The notes under the pieces are model-generated. The model searched no databases, was not told where the DNA came from, and was given only the letters and a program-made list of their open reading frames with translations. From a virus, in IMG/VR virus record IMGVR_UViG_3300018416_000155, positions 1-20,128 of that record: 20,128 bases of DNA. One strand, 5' to 3'. A program made the position numbers and the translations under genes. Below, piece after piece: positions 12,725-20,128 of the stretch (the stretch's first letter is position 1; each line of letters starts with the position of its first letter).

Positions 12725-13170
12725 TAGAATTTTAATCCTAGTTCGTTTTCAGTAAGGATCACAAAATCCCATCCTCTCTCTTCACAATATTTATTAGCCG
12801 CTTTCCATTTCGAAGAATTTACACCCCATGTCTTCACTTCGTATAAATACCTTTTAGTAAGTTTCTTTTGCGCAGTGGGCTCTACGGTTTCTTTATGAGG
12901 TTTGATCTCAACTACCACCGTATCAGTTTTACCTTCGCGATTGATCTTCTTGACCCAAAAATCTGGGAAATAACGATGTACTCTGCCATCTATCGGTGAT
13001 CTGTACGGAATGATAAGTTCTTCGCTTGCCCATTCTAACACACCTTTTTCGTTATCGAGATAGCGCATGAAGAATAGTTCCCACCGACTTCTATAAATAA
13101 TGTTGGCGGAATCACCTCGATACTTTTTCGGATTTTTAGGTTTAAAGACACCTTTATAAGTCTTAGCCAT
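12724..13170 (-). CDS. 4: Head completion protein gp4 (PD-(D/E)XK nuclease fold)
   Basis: A 148-residue T4 gp4 (gp50) homologue. The N-terminus MAKTYKGVFKPKNPKKYRGD and NIIYRSRWELFFMRYLDN are characteristic. Nuclease-type active-site residues are visible: E31 in the first helix, D70 in RYFPDFWV, and E88-x-K90 in VVVEIKPHKE. T4 gp4 helps finish the packaged head and makes it competent for tail joining. The length is close to the T4 protein (150 residues), so it is complete. It is the first gene of the leftward late operon, divergent from gp48 with 22 bp between. No ribosome site precedes the ATG at 13170. Confidence 0.9.
   Translation of the reverse strand: MAKTYKGVFKPKNPKKYRGDSANIIYRSRWELFFMRYLDNEKGVLEWASEELIIPYRSPIDGRVHRYFPDFWVKKINREGKTDTVVVEIKPHKETVEPTAQKKLTKRYLYEVKTWGVNSSKWKAANKYCEERGWDFVILTENELGLKF
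13092..13099 (+). promoter_or_regulatory. Possible late promoter for the gp48 operon
   Basis: Exact plus-strand TATAAATA 94 bp before the gp48 ATG, inside the opposing gp4 gene. The divergent gap is only 22 bp, so the rightward late promoter must lie here or further in. A second plus-strand octamer at 12842-12849 is an alternative. Confidence 0.45.
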
Positions 13171-13175
13171 TTATC

Positions 13176-13183
13176 TATTTATA
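13176..13183 (-). promoter_or_regulatory. Possible late promoter for gp4, leaderless transcript
   Basis: Minus strand TATAAATA ends 6 bases before the gp4 ATG. With T4 late spacing, transcription would begin at or next to that ATG. The lack of a ribosome site before gp4 fits a leaderless message, but chance is not excluded. Confidence 0.35.
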
Positions 13184-13192
13184 GGAATTCTC

Positions 13193-14422
13193 ATGGCAGA
13201 AAAAACAACAGTCGACGGAGTTGGACCAGTTGCATCGCAGCTGAAAGAAAAGTATAGCTCCCTCGAACGTATTCAGCTAAGCGCTATCAAGAATCTTGGT
13301 GGTGCAGTTACTCAACGACCCGGTGCGGGTGGTGGAGATGTAAGTCAAACTGTCACGCGAATTAATCCTACGCAGAAATCTGCAATGGAAATTGGTGCTA
13401 ATATTGCTGCAAAGCTAGAAAGATCAGGCGCTGTGATCAGGACGGCTGAGAAAACACTGACAGGTGCAATCAATTCAACTGTATATGATAAGATACCTCT
13501 TGCGCAGAGACAACGTAAACAAATTCCTGATTTGAACGAAGCTAAAAATCGTGTACCAAATCCATATCCGAAAAGTGTAGAAGAAAAAATACAAGAGCGT
13601 AAAGATGTACTGTTAGGTGAAGAAGATTATCAGTATAACGGAATTGTATATCCACCTGATTTGACAACACAATCACCAGCATGGGTTGAATTAGAATTTT
13701 TAACTTATAGTCGTGGTGCACCATTTGGTCAAGGCAGTATCTCATCGACTTCTATCTTTAAACTCCCATTGCCTGAAAACTTAAACGTATATCATTCTGT
13801 TCGTTTCGAAGAAAGAGATACAGGTATGTTGGGTGAGTTAGCGCAAACAGGTTCTGCAGCTACTGCAATTAGTAATGCACAAAATGAGTTAAATAAGAAA
13901 ATTGCTGATATGGAAGTAAGTAACCTTGTCAGTGGAATCACATCTGATGGTTTAGCCGAAGATGCAGCGAGGGTTGCAAAGCATGCTGCGTTTACTACAT
14001 TAGTAGAAAGTGAACCAGTTTTAGGTGGTTTAGCAGGCGCAATTGCCGGTACTATTCCTAATCCACATCCGACTGTGTTCTTTAAAGGTGTTGATTTACG
14101 GCAGTTTGAATGGACTTGGCATTTTGTACCTCGATCAGAAATAGAAGCCGCAACACTTGGTGTAGTATTGAAACAGCTGAAGAAACATATATTGCCTAAG
14201 AATGGCGGCACATTTATGGATTATCCTGATTTATTACAACCGAGAGTGGCGCCAGATGATGAAGGTTGGGGTAAATTTAGACGTTGCGCTGTCAAAAACT
14301 TTAGCATTAACTTTACAGGCGAAGGTACTTCGGCTTTCTTTGTTAACGGTAAACCTGTTTCTGTTCGTTGTCAAATGTCATTTCAAGAAGTAGAAGCATT
14401 TATTAATCAGTCAGAAGGCTAA
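13193..14422 (+). CDS. 48: Baseplate tail-tube cap protein gp48
   Basis: A 409-residue protein. The C-terminal third contains the gp48/gp54 signature: PHPTVFFKGVDLRQFEWTWH, then FVPRSEIEAATLGVVLKQLK and FMDYPDLLQP. An earlier beta region has WVELEFLTYSRG and SSTSIFKLPLPENL. In T4, gp48 (364 residues) sits on the hub and, with gp54, starts tail-tube polymerisation. The longer N-terminal 130 residues are polar, Gln/Gly-rich and probably flexible. AGGA 8 bases upstream supports the ATG. It heads the rightward baseplate operon, 48-53-27-5. A gp54 identity is a less likely alternative given length and order. Confidence 0.8.
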   Translation: MAEKTTVDGVGPVASQLKEKYSSLERIQLSAIKNLGGAVTQRPGAGGGDVSQTVTRINPTQKSAMEIGANIAAKLERSGAVIRTAEKTLTGAINSTVYDKIPLAQRQRKQIPDLNEAKNRVPNPYPKSVEEKIQERKDVLLGEEDYQYNGIVYPPDLTTQSPAWVELEFLTYSRGAPFGQGSISSTSIFKLPLPENLNVYHSVRFEERDTGMLGELAQTGSAATAISNAQNELNKKIADMEVSNLVSGITSDGLAEDAARVAKHAAFTTLVESEPVLGGLAGAIAGTIPNPHPTVFFKGVDLRQFEWTWHFVPRSEIEAATLGVVLKQLKKHILPKNGGTFMDYPDLLQPRVAPDDEGWGKFRRCAVKNFSINFTGEGTSAFFVNGKPVSVRCQMSFQEVEAFINQSEG

Positions 14423-14426
14423 TCAG

Positions 14427-15293
14427 ATGTCAGAGAGAACACAGTATTTTCAAAAGTTTCCTATCACGATCTATAATGATGTGCCTGCTCTCAATATCTG
14501 TCGTCGTGTAGACTTTAACAATAAAATCAGAGACTTTTATACGGCATTCTATTCATTCAGCGCGCAATCAGGTGAAAGAATAGAAACACTAGCGCATGAC
14601 TATTATCGTGATGTAGATTTAGATTGGTTGATATATCATACAAATGATATTATCGATCCATATCATGATGTTGTTCTCGATTATGAAGACTTTGAGAACA
14701 CTATTAAAAAGAAATATGGATCTCTGCGTTTAGCTAAATTAAAAACAGCTGTTTATCGTAATAACTATAGAGGCGATGACACGTTGTTAAGTACAGACGG
14801 TTATGCTGTTCTCGATGGAGACCGCAAGAAGTATTGGTCTCCACAGTATGGTCCTCTCGGTCTTATCGGTTATACAAGAAATACAGACGAGATGTATGCT
14901 TCGACAAACAGAATCATGTCATTCTCATTTACGAGCACAGTATCTAATACCTTTACTAAGGGTGAAATTATAAAAGATACGAAAGACTTATATTCTGCTA
15001 CTGTCGCATCTGCAAATACTAGTTACGTAACGTTTCAGCATATCGAAGGTGGTTGGGATGCAAGTGCAAACTTTAGTGCAGTTGGTGATGAGTCAGGTGT
15101 AACTATTGAATTTGATTATACAACGCGTACAGTTTTAAAAGATGTCATACCAATCGACGAACAAATATATTTTTCTAAGTATTCTTATTACGATCTCGAA
15201 GATGATGCGAACGAAGCACGACGCGATATTTTCTTGATTGAAGATTCGTATGCTGAAACTGTTAACCTACAATTAGATGAGTTGATGAAATAA
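14427..15293 (+). CDS. 53: Baseplate wedge protein gp53
   Basis: A 288-residue protein recognised as gp53 from IETLAHDYYRDVDLDWLIYH followed by TNDIIDPYHDVVLDYEDFEN, which parallels T4 gp53 ELANAIYGNPQLYWVLLMCN and DNYDPYYGW. The C-terminal YDLEDDANEARRDIFLIEDS also fits longer marine forms. T4 gp53 (196 residues) joins neighbouring wedges around the hub. The extra length comes largely from a beta-rich insertion at about residues 165-240 (FTKGEIIKDTKDLYSATVAS and VTFQHIEGGWD). It starts 4 bp after gp48 and shares a base with the next start (TAATG), consistent with one late operon. Confidence 0.85.
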   Translation: MSERTQYFQKFPITIYNDVPALNICRRVDFNNKIRDFYTAFYSFSAQSGERIETLAHDYYRDVDLDWLIYHTNDIIDPYHDVVLDYEDFENTIKKKYGSLRLAKLKTAVYRNNYRGDDTLLSTDGYAVLDGDRKKYWSPQYGPLGLIGYTRNTDEMYASTNRIMSFSFTSTVSNTFTKGEIIKDTKDLYSATVASANTSYVTFQHIEGGWDASANFSAVGDESGVTIEFDYTTRTVLKDVIPIDEQIYFSKYSYYDLEDDANEARRDIFLIEDSYAETVNLQLDELMK

Positions 15294-16567
15294 TGCAGGC
15301 AAAAGATGCTGGTGAGGTTATCGTTGTAGGAGAAAAGATCTCTTTAAAAAAATTCAATGGTAGCGGTAATCTTAATATACATAATCAAGTTAGGCGAATG
15401 GAGATAGTCGAGTCTCTCGATAATCATACAATCACTGCTGACTTTTATCTTGCGGAAGGTATTGACCTACCTAACGAATATCCAATGGGTGGTGAAGAAC
15501 TCATTGAAGTAGGCATACAGACACCGGGAAAAGGGGTGTGCAACTATAAGTTCTTTATCGAAGGTGTAAAAGCGATGAGGACGAATGACGAATCTAATCT
15601 TCGTTCTTATATACTACGTTGCACGACGAAAGACTTTCTCAAAAACACATTTAAAGTATACACTAAAAGATACAAAGATAAAAAGTATCATGAAGCCCTC
15701 GCTGAAGTGATTCAAACAGATCTCGGTGCAGAAGAATCATTACAAACTATCGAATCTACAAAAGGTAAGTTTGATTACGTAGTCAATAATAAGAGGCCGT
15801 TTCAGGTCGTAGATCTGATTAAAGAGAGAGCAGTATCTGCTGAAGGTAATATATCATCTGTCTTTGTATTCTATCAGGATCATAAAGGATACCACTTCAC
15901 AACCGTAGAAAAGTTAATCGACGAGAGAAAAGGTGGTGCTGAAGGCAAAACGTTTGTTGCTGATACAGCTAATCGTATTGCTGATTATGAGAAAGTCATT
16001 AACGCAAGAAATATCCTTGCGTATGAGACGACAACACAAGGCAGTTCGATTGATAAAGTAATGAAAGGTGCAATGTATACTCAAATCAGAGAACTTGATT
16101 TACATCGCGGTACATATTACGATATGGAAGAGTATATTAATCCCGCGCATCATGGTTCATTTAAGAAGACAGATGCATCAAATGATTTCAACAGTGGTGA
16201 TTATAACAGCTTTACAACTGAAATGCCAGGTGTAACTCGAATGGCAATCAAAGATGGTACTCGACCTGAAATGGAACACAATAAGAATATTCATTGGGGT
16301 CGAGGATTTACACCAAGAATGTTTCAATATGGTGTGAGATTCAGAACATATGGTGACACTGATATGAGAGTAGGCGATGTAGTCAAACTCAAGTTGCCTG
16401 TCATATCAGGTACAACTGGATCTCGACCGCAAAATAAAGTATTCTCACAGAATTATATTGTGACTAATCTAAAACATGTGTGTCAAAAAACACAACAAGG
16501 TCGTTTTGAACACTATTTAATTATGGATGTGTCTAAGCCTAATCAATATGGCAGACCACTAGGATAA
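15293..16567 (+). CDS. 27: Baseplate hub protein, gp27-like
   Basis: A 424-residue protein. The N-terminal domain NIHNQVRRMEIVESLDNHTI, FYLAEGIDLPNEYPMGGEEL and FIEGVKAMRTNDESNLRSYI describes the tube-like beta domains of gp27/gpD-type hub proteins. RCTTKDFLKNTFKVYTKRY is followed by a segment (YVVNNKRPFQVVDLIKERAV) typical of these hubs. The C-terminal FRTYGDTDMRVGDVVKLKLP fits the last hub domain. T4 gp27 (391 residues) forms the trimeric ring that carries gp5 and matches the six-fold tube to the three-fold spike. The gene lies directly before gp5 and is transcribed with it, which supports the call. Sequence similarity to T4 itself is low. Confidence 0.72.
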   Translation: MQAKDAGEVIVVGEKISLKKFNGSGNLNIHNQVRRMEIVESLDNHTITADFYLAEGIDLPNEYPMGGEELIEVGIQTPGKGVCNYKFFIEGVKAMRTNDESNLRSYILRCTTKDFLKNTFKVYTKRYKDKKYHEALAEVIQTDLGAEESLQTIESTKGKFDYVVNNKRPFQVVDLIKERAVSAEGNISSVFVFYQDHKGYHFTTVEKLIDERKGGAEGKTFVADTANRIADYEKVINARNILAYETTTQGSSIDKVMKGAMYTQIRELDLHRGTYYDMEEYINPAHHGSFKKTDASNDFNSGDYNSFTTEMPGVTRMAIKDGTRPEMEHNKNIHWGRGFTPRMFQYGVRFRTYGDTDMRVGDVVKLKLPVISGTTGSRPQNKVFSQNYIVTNLKHVCQKTQQGRFEHYLIMDVSKPNQYGRPLG

Positions 16568-16570
16568 TAT

Positions 16571-18628
16571 ATGGCTTATTATAGTTTAGGTGATAACTTC
16601 AATTGGTTTATGGGTCGAGTCGTTGAGCTTGATCCCGTAGAAGAAGAGAAGTATAAGCGTTATCTTGGTCGTGTAAAGATTCGAGTCTTGCACGATCAAA
16701 CTGGTGATCTGGGTAAAGTCAAAAAATCATACGGTATTACTGATGATGATTTGTTGTGGGCGTGGCCGCTGTCTTCTATTCAATCTGCTTCGCTAAGTTA
16801 TCGTAAGATAGTCGAGTTAGAAGAATATCCTACACCATTTTGGATTGATGCAGTCGGTACATCACCGACAGGTATTGCAGTTGGTACTTACGTGTTTGGT
16901 TTTTACTTAGATGGACAAGAAGGCAATATTCCTGTCATCTTCTCTACCTATCATAAAGATTCTTTATATCCTGAACCACCGACAGACGATGCGACTGGCG
17001 AAATGCTACAAGTCAAACCGCCTGAAGGTCCTATGTTTGATTACATGGATGTATCTGCACTTGCGAAAGGTTGGCACGAAGATCAAGAACGAGATCTCAA
17101 CCATCCGAAAGGACAAGAATATCCACTCGCAACAGAGCCTGAACAAGGCGGACAAATGTTGCCGAAACATAAGTCAGCTGCAAATCCTGATGGATATAAG
17201 AAAGGATTGATGAACCTCGTTTGGGAACCTGCATCTGATTACAATACAAAATATCCTTTTAACACTGTACATACAACAAAATCAGGTCATGCGTTTGAGA
17301 TAGATGATACTGAAGGTCACGAGAGAGTACACTGGTGGCATCGATCAGGATCATACGAGGAAATATCTAACAACATACAAGGTGCTACACCGTGGAGAGA
17401 TGGTCTACCTGGTGAGTATCCTGAAACAATGCTAGGTTGGCAAGAGCCAATGAAGGATCATACGGTTGGCATACATCCACCGTATGAAGGCAGACGAGTA
17501 CGTAAAACATATTCTAACGAATATAATATTGCTTTAGAAAATAGAGAGCATTACGTAGGAGCATCTGAGAAGACTGAGATTGCAAACAATACTACGATTG
17601 GTATTGGCAATAATCATATAGAAACAGTTGCTAATACTGTTTATATTGCTGTTGGCTTTTATCCGAGAACAGCAAATAACGAATTAAGCGGTGAGTCAGC
17701 TCGTTATCAGATAGAAGATTCGTGGGACAAAGAAACAAAATTCAGAGAAAATGCAGATAAGAAAGTTAAGCGTTTACCTGAAACAAGAAAATATGACTTT
17801 ATTACAGACGTTGCTAATAACGTACAAATGTCTGTTGGCTGGACATGGAAGAAAGCCAGAGAAATGCCTGTCCATTCTGAGAAAAACCATTTTGTTGAGA
17901 TAGCTAATAACCAATTGACATCTCTCGGTTGGATTCCACTCGACAATGAAGATGGTGATAAAGAAGGTCGTGTCATACAAGAATCAAAAGACATCTACAA
18001 CTACTATCTCGATATTAAGTCGTCTTATTTCAATACAATCGGTTGGAAACCATTCGACGAGGCAAGACAATATACAGATCTCGACTCGACTAACTTTTAT
18101 ACAGACGTCAAGATGTCTGCATGGTTTAACGTTGGCTACGAACCGAAAGGTGAAGACGCTCGTCTGATTAATGCAGAAGATAATTGGACATATAATCTCG
18201 ATGTCAAAGGCACAACGAGACAGACGACAGGCGATTGTCTATATTTGGCCGTTGGTAAGAAACCAAAAGATGAAAGAAAAAGAACAAAAGAAGACGAAGG
18301 AAGTTATTTCATTGATGTAAATAAGAAGATGGCAACATTTGTTGGTAATGATTATGCTTTGAAAACTCAAGGCAATTACGGATTAGATGTTGTCGGTAAT
18401 ACATTGATGCACTTCAATCGGCTTGCTGTACTCGACGCAGAGAATGAATTAGTAATGAACTCAAAAATGGGTATTACTCTAAATGCTCCAAGTACAACAG
18501 TTCTTGGTCCATTATATACATCAGATGGTTTAGGTACAGAAAAAGCCGTATCAGGATCGTTCACTTGTTTGAACGGTACAACGGTAACAGTCACAAATGG
18601 TATCGTAACAGATATCACAAATAATTAA
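16571..18628 (+). CDS. 5: Baseplate central spike gp5 without the lysozyme domain
   Basis: A 685-residue gp5 homologue. Residues 8-125 are the OB-fold (NFNWFMGRVVELDP, RYLGRVKIRVLHDQTG, LLWAWPLSSIQSASLS, GTYVFGFYLDGQEGNIPVIF), parallel to T4 SNNLNWFVGVV and GRVRVRVVG. Residues 225-265 (YPFNTVHTTKSGHAFEIDDT then HERVHWWHRSGSYEEIS) match the T4 start of the C-terminal shaft. The lysozyme domain that T4 has between these two is missing: only about 95 linker residues lie there, without the catalytic E-D-T set. Residues 330-600 hold repeated units of the form [FY]xx(D/E)[VI]xxNxxxx[VI]G[WFY]xP. The tip is SFTCLNGTTVTVTNG. It should form the trimeric membrane-piercing spike. Confidence 0.88.
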   Translation: MAYYSLGDNFNWFMGRVVELDPVEEEKYKRYLGRVKIRVLHDQTGDLGKVKKSYGITDDDLLWAWPLSSIQSASLSYRKIVELEEYPTPFWIDAVGTSPTGIAVGTYVFGFYLDGQEGNIPVIFSTYHKDSLYPEPPTDDATGEMLQVKPPEGPMFDYMDVSALAKGWHEDQERDLNHPKGQEYPLATEPEQGGQMLPKHKSAANPDGYKKGLMNLVWEPASDYNTKYPFNTVHTTKSGHAFEIDDTEGHERVHWWHRSGSYEEISNNIQGATPWRDGLPGEYPETMLGWQEPMKDHTVGIHPPYEGRRVRKTYSNEYNIALENREHYVGASEKTEIANNTTIGIGNNHIETVANTVYIAVGFYPRTANNELSGESARYQIEDSWDKETKFRENADKKVKRLPETRKYDFITDVANNVQMSVGWTWKKAREMPVHSEKNHFVEIANNQLTSLGWIPLDNEDGDKEGRVIQESKDIYNYYLDIKSSYFNTIGWKPFDEARQYTDLDSTNFYTDVKMSAWFNVGYEPKGEDARLINAEDNWTYNLDVKGTTRQTTGDCLYLAVGKKPKDERKRTKEDEGSYFIDVNKKMATFVGNDYALKTQGNYGLDVVGNTLMHFNRLAVLDAENELVMNSKMGITLNAPSTTVLGPLYTSDGLGTEKAVSGSFTCLNGTTVTVTNGIVTDITNN

Positions 18629-18637
18629 GGTAATATC

Positions 18638-19330
18638 ATGTCAGTATCAACTACAGTAGCACGTCTCAAGGCGATGCAGCAAGAACTCGAAGCTGCTACC
18701 GGTGTTACAATGGTAGAACAGCCGGGACCCCCTGATGGCGTGATGACCTCCATTCCAGGTGAATTCAGTTGTGAGCGATTAGAGTTGCTTGTTGAGGAAC
18801 ACATGAAGGTTGTCACTGATATCATTAAAAGTAAGGTATCAGAGATTTCTTCATTGATGTCTAACTACGCACCTATCCTCTCTCTACCCTCTGATCCTCT
18901 TAAGATTTTGAAGTGGGCGAAAAAGGTAGTGCTGGGTATGGCGGAACCAGCTATCTCTGCGGCCATCGAACTAGCGATTGACATTGCACAGTTAGCAGGC
19001 GCTCTCGCTGGTTTAGTCGGCGCTGTTGCTGCAGCTGCGTCTCGATTAGCTACATGTATTACTAATCTAGTTCGTAATACTCTTCAGAATGTGATGGATG
19101 AGCTCATGGCTGGAGCAATCGAATTATATGATCAAGCAATTGGCATATACGAAGGTTTGAAAGATCAGGCGCTTGATCAACTTGGATTTAATGAAATAAA
19201 AGAATTGTCTGAAACGGTAGAAGGTCAGGTTGATAATCTACTGAATACTGTAGACGATATCGAAGGTTCAGTAGACAGCTTATCAAGTAGTGTTGATCTA
19301 CTTGCAGGCATCGACGTACCAGCAACATAG
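18638..19330 (+). CDS. Hypothetical late protein with hydrophobic Ala-rich core
   Basis: A 230-residue protein not recognised. Residues 1-60 are helical and polar with an isolated Pro-rich turn (VEQPGPPDG). Residues 110-150 are a hydrophobic Ala/Leu stretch (ISAAIELAIDIAQLAGALAG, then LVGAVAAAASRLATCI). Residues 155-225 are helical with acidic Ser-rich repeats (VEGQVDNLLNTVDDIEGSVD). The gene is 9 bp after gp5 in the same operon, so it is probably a late structural or assembly protein of the baseplate or its spike. The helical amphipathic pattern recalls tail-associated chaperones or tape-measure fragments, but no family can be named. Confidence 0.75.
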   Translation: MSVSTTVARLKAMQQELEAATGVTMVEQPGPPDGVMTSIPGEFSCERLELLVEEHMKVVTDIIKSKVSEISSLMSNYAPILSLPSDPLKILKWAKKVVLGMAEPAISAAIELAIDIAQLAGALAGLVGAVAAAASRLATCITNLVRNTLQNVMDELMAGAIELYDQAIGIYEGLKDQALDQLGFNEIKELSETVEGQVDNLLNTVDDIEGSVDSLSSSVDLLAGIDVPAT

Positions 19331-19339
19331 GAATAGATA

Positions 19340-20128
19340 ATGGCAGATTGCGCAAATTGCGGGGCACCTAATTCACCAGAATGTGAAAATTGTACACAAT
19401 GTGGTAAACCAGTTGGTGGTCGCAAAAGTACAATTGATAGAGAACAGACTGGCACAAAAACAATTGTTAGTGTAGGTCATGTTGGTTCATACGGACCCGC
19501 TGGAAACTGGGGTCTTGGTACTTCACCGCCAGGTACATTCACAGCATATTATCCTACTACTGTTTCTACAACTGGTGGTGGTTTTGTAAAAGGTGGTTCT
19601 CGACCAAAAGCCATAGGCCCGCAGACAAAACCACCTGCTGTTTACGTAATACCACAAATAGAAATACCTGTCGCGAACACTGCAGAATATGGTAATGAGA
19701 CATCATCTAATACGTCTCTTTATACACCAGCGACAGCAGCTGAGATTGGAAACGGTGCTGTAGACTATGTCAAGTTCGCAGAGAAAATGCAAGCTGATGC
19801 GAATCAACTCGCTGCAGACTTACAAGCATTAAAGAATGCGAAGGGCGTTTCAGGTGGTGGTGCCGGTGGTGGTGTACCTGATGGACCTGATTGTGAATAT
19901 GACGTAGACTATCCAGCAAACACATTTACAATCGAAGTCAAATCTAAATTTCAAGTTATACCATGTGAAGATCCAGTACCGAGCGAATTTACATGTTCAG
20001 CATTTACTGTCACTGGTGATGGCACCGAGCCAATTACTATTACAGACGGAACATCGACTGTAGAAATGAATGGCAGCGGCCAGATATCACTTACAAATGG
20101 TACGGTCACTGTTACAATAAATGGCGGC
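19340..20128 (+). CDS. Partial protein: zinc-ribbon N-terminus, beta-repeat C-terminal part
   Basis: An open frame of 263 codons runs to the window end without a stop, starting 9 bp after the previous stop. Residues 4-21 contain two CxxC knuckles, each followed by Gly (C4-x2-C7-G and C18-x2-C21-G, with an extra C15), as in short zinc ribbons. A Gly/Pro/Thr-rich linker follows (about 45-110). A helical segment with FAEKMQADANQLAADLQALK is at about 147-166, a Gly-rich stretch GVSGGGAGGGV at about 170-180, and then beta-like Thr-rich units: FTVTGDGTEPITITDGTSTV and GSGQISLTNGTVTVTING. The last unit resembles the tip of gp5 (TVTVTNG). It is probably a late virion protein; no family was recognised. 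Confidence 0.75.
   Translation, partial: MADCANCGAPNSPECENCTQCGKPVGGRKSTIDREQTGTKTIVSVGHVGSYGPAGNWGLGTSPPGTFTAYYPTTVSTTGGGFVKGGSRPKAIGPQTKPPAVYVIPQIEIPVANTAEYGNETSSNTSLYTPATAAEIGNGAVDYVKFAEKMQADANQLAADLQALKNAKGVSGGGAGGGVPDGPDCEYDVDYPANTFTIEVKSKFQVIPCEDPVPSEFTCSAFTVTGDGTEPITITDGTSTVEMNGSGQISLTNGTVTVTINGG

Noticed and set aside
12842-12849. Plus-strand TATAAATA as the main gp48 promoter
   Set aside because: It is about 344 bp from the gene inside gp4; the copy at 13092-13099 is better placed, and a few exact octamers are expected by chance in this AT-rich window.
1-20128. tRNA genes, CRISPR arrays, insertion sequences, attachment sites
   Set aside because: No cloverleaf, spaced repeat array, transposase or terminal inverted repeats were seen by eye; a tRNAscan-SE run would be the decisive check for tRNAs.

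Overview
This window is part of the genome of a T4-like tailed phage (myovirus). Its closest overall resemblance, judged from recognised protein families, is to marine T4-like phages infecting Gram-negative bacteria. The basis is a set of T4 core genes: gp33, gp59 and gp32 in T4 order, gp26, gp2, gp4, gp48, gp53, a gp27-like hub and gp5. Genes are tightly packed with ATGA and TAATG junctions, T4-type late promoter octamers (TATAAATA) occur, and no tRNA or host gene was seen. The host cannot be named. A block of proteins with Sec signal peptides implies an envelope with a periplasm.

Layout. (1) Positions 1-3265, minus strand: a run of small genes, five with N-terminal signal peptides and one with a C-terminal membrane helix, followed by a partial gene at the left edge. 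None is a known T4 virion protein. Together they look like a phage-encoded envelope or secreted complex, including a two-cysteine pilin-like protein next to a small Ig-like, chaperone-like protein. This is the least described part of the window. (2) 3266-3581: a divergent control region with a late promoter to the left and two sigma70-like promoters to the right. (3) 3582-8270, plus strand: early/middle genes. Three hypothetical proteins and a DUF932 protein end at a clear terminator. A membrane-anchored HeH-like protein, the late-transcription co-activator gp33, helicase loader gp59, a small hypothetical protein and ssDNA-binding protein gp32 follow. (4) 8361-13170, minus strand: late tail and head-completion genes, read leftward as gp4, gp2-like, a tail-tube-family protein, gp26 with a -1 frameshift extension, and a large tape-measure candidate. 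(5) 13193-20128, plus strand: baseplate genes gp48, gp53, gp27-like and gp5 (without the lysozyme domain), then two unrecognised proteins, the last cut by the window end.

How it fits together. Four plus-strand promoters share the same -35/-10 architecture with exactly 17 bp between (TGTACA or TTTACA, then TAGAAT or TATAAT). They sit before the early/middle units, and gp33 made from region 3 would switch on the TATAAATA late promoters that serve regions 1, 4 and 5. Regions 4 and 5 diverge from only 22 bp, so their promoters must lie in or next to the opposite gene. The strongest mechanistic observations are a perfect T-TTT-TTT slippery heptamer joining gp26 to a 64-residue extension, a gp32 terminator whose loop carries a duplicated 18-bp element, and a lysozyme-less gp5 with an unusual repeat shaft.
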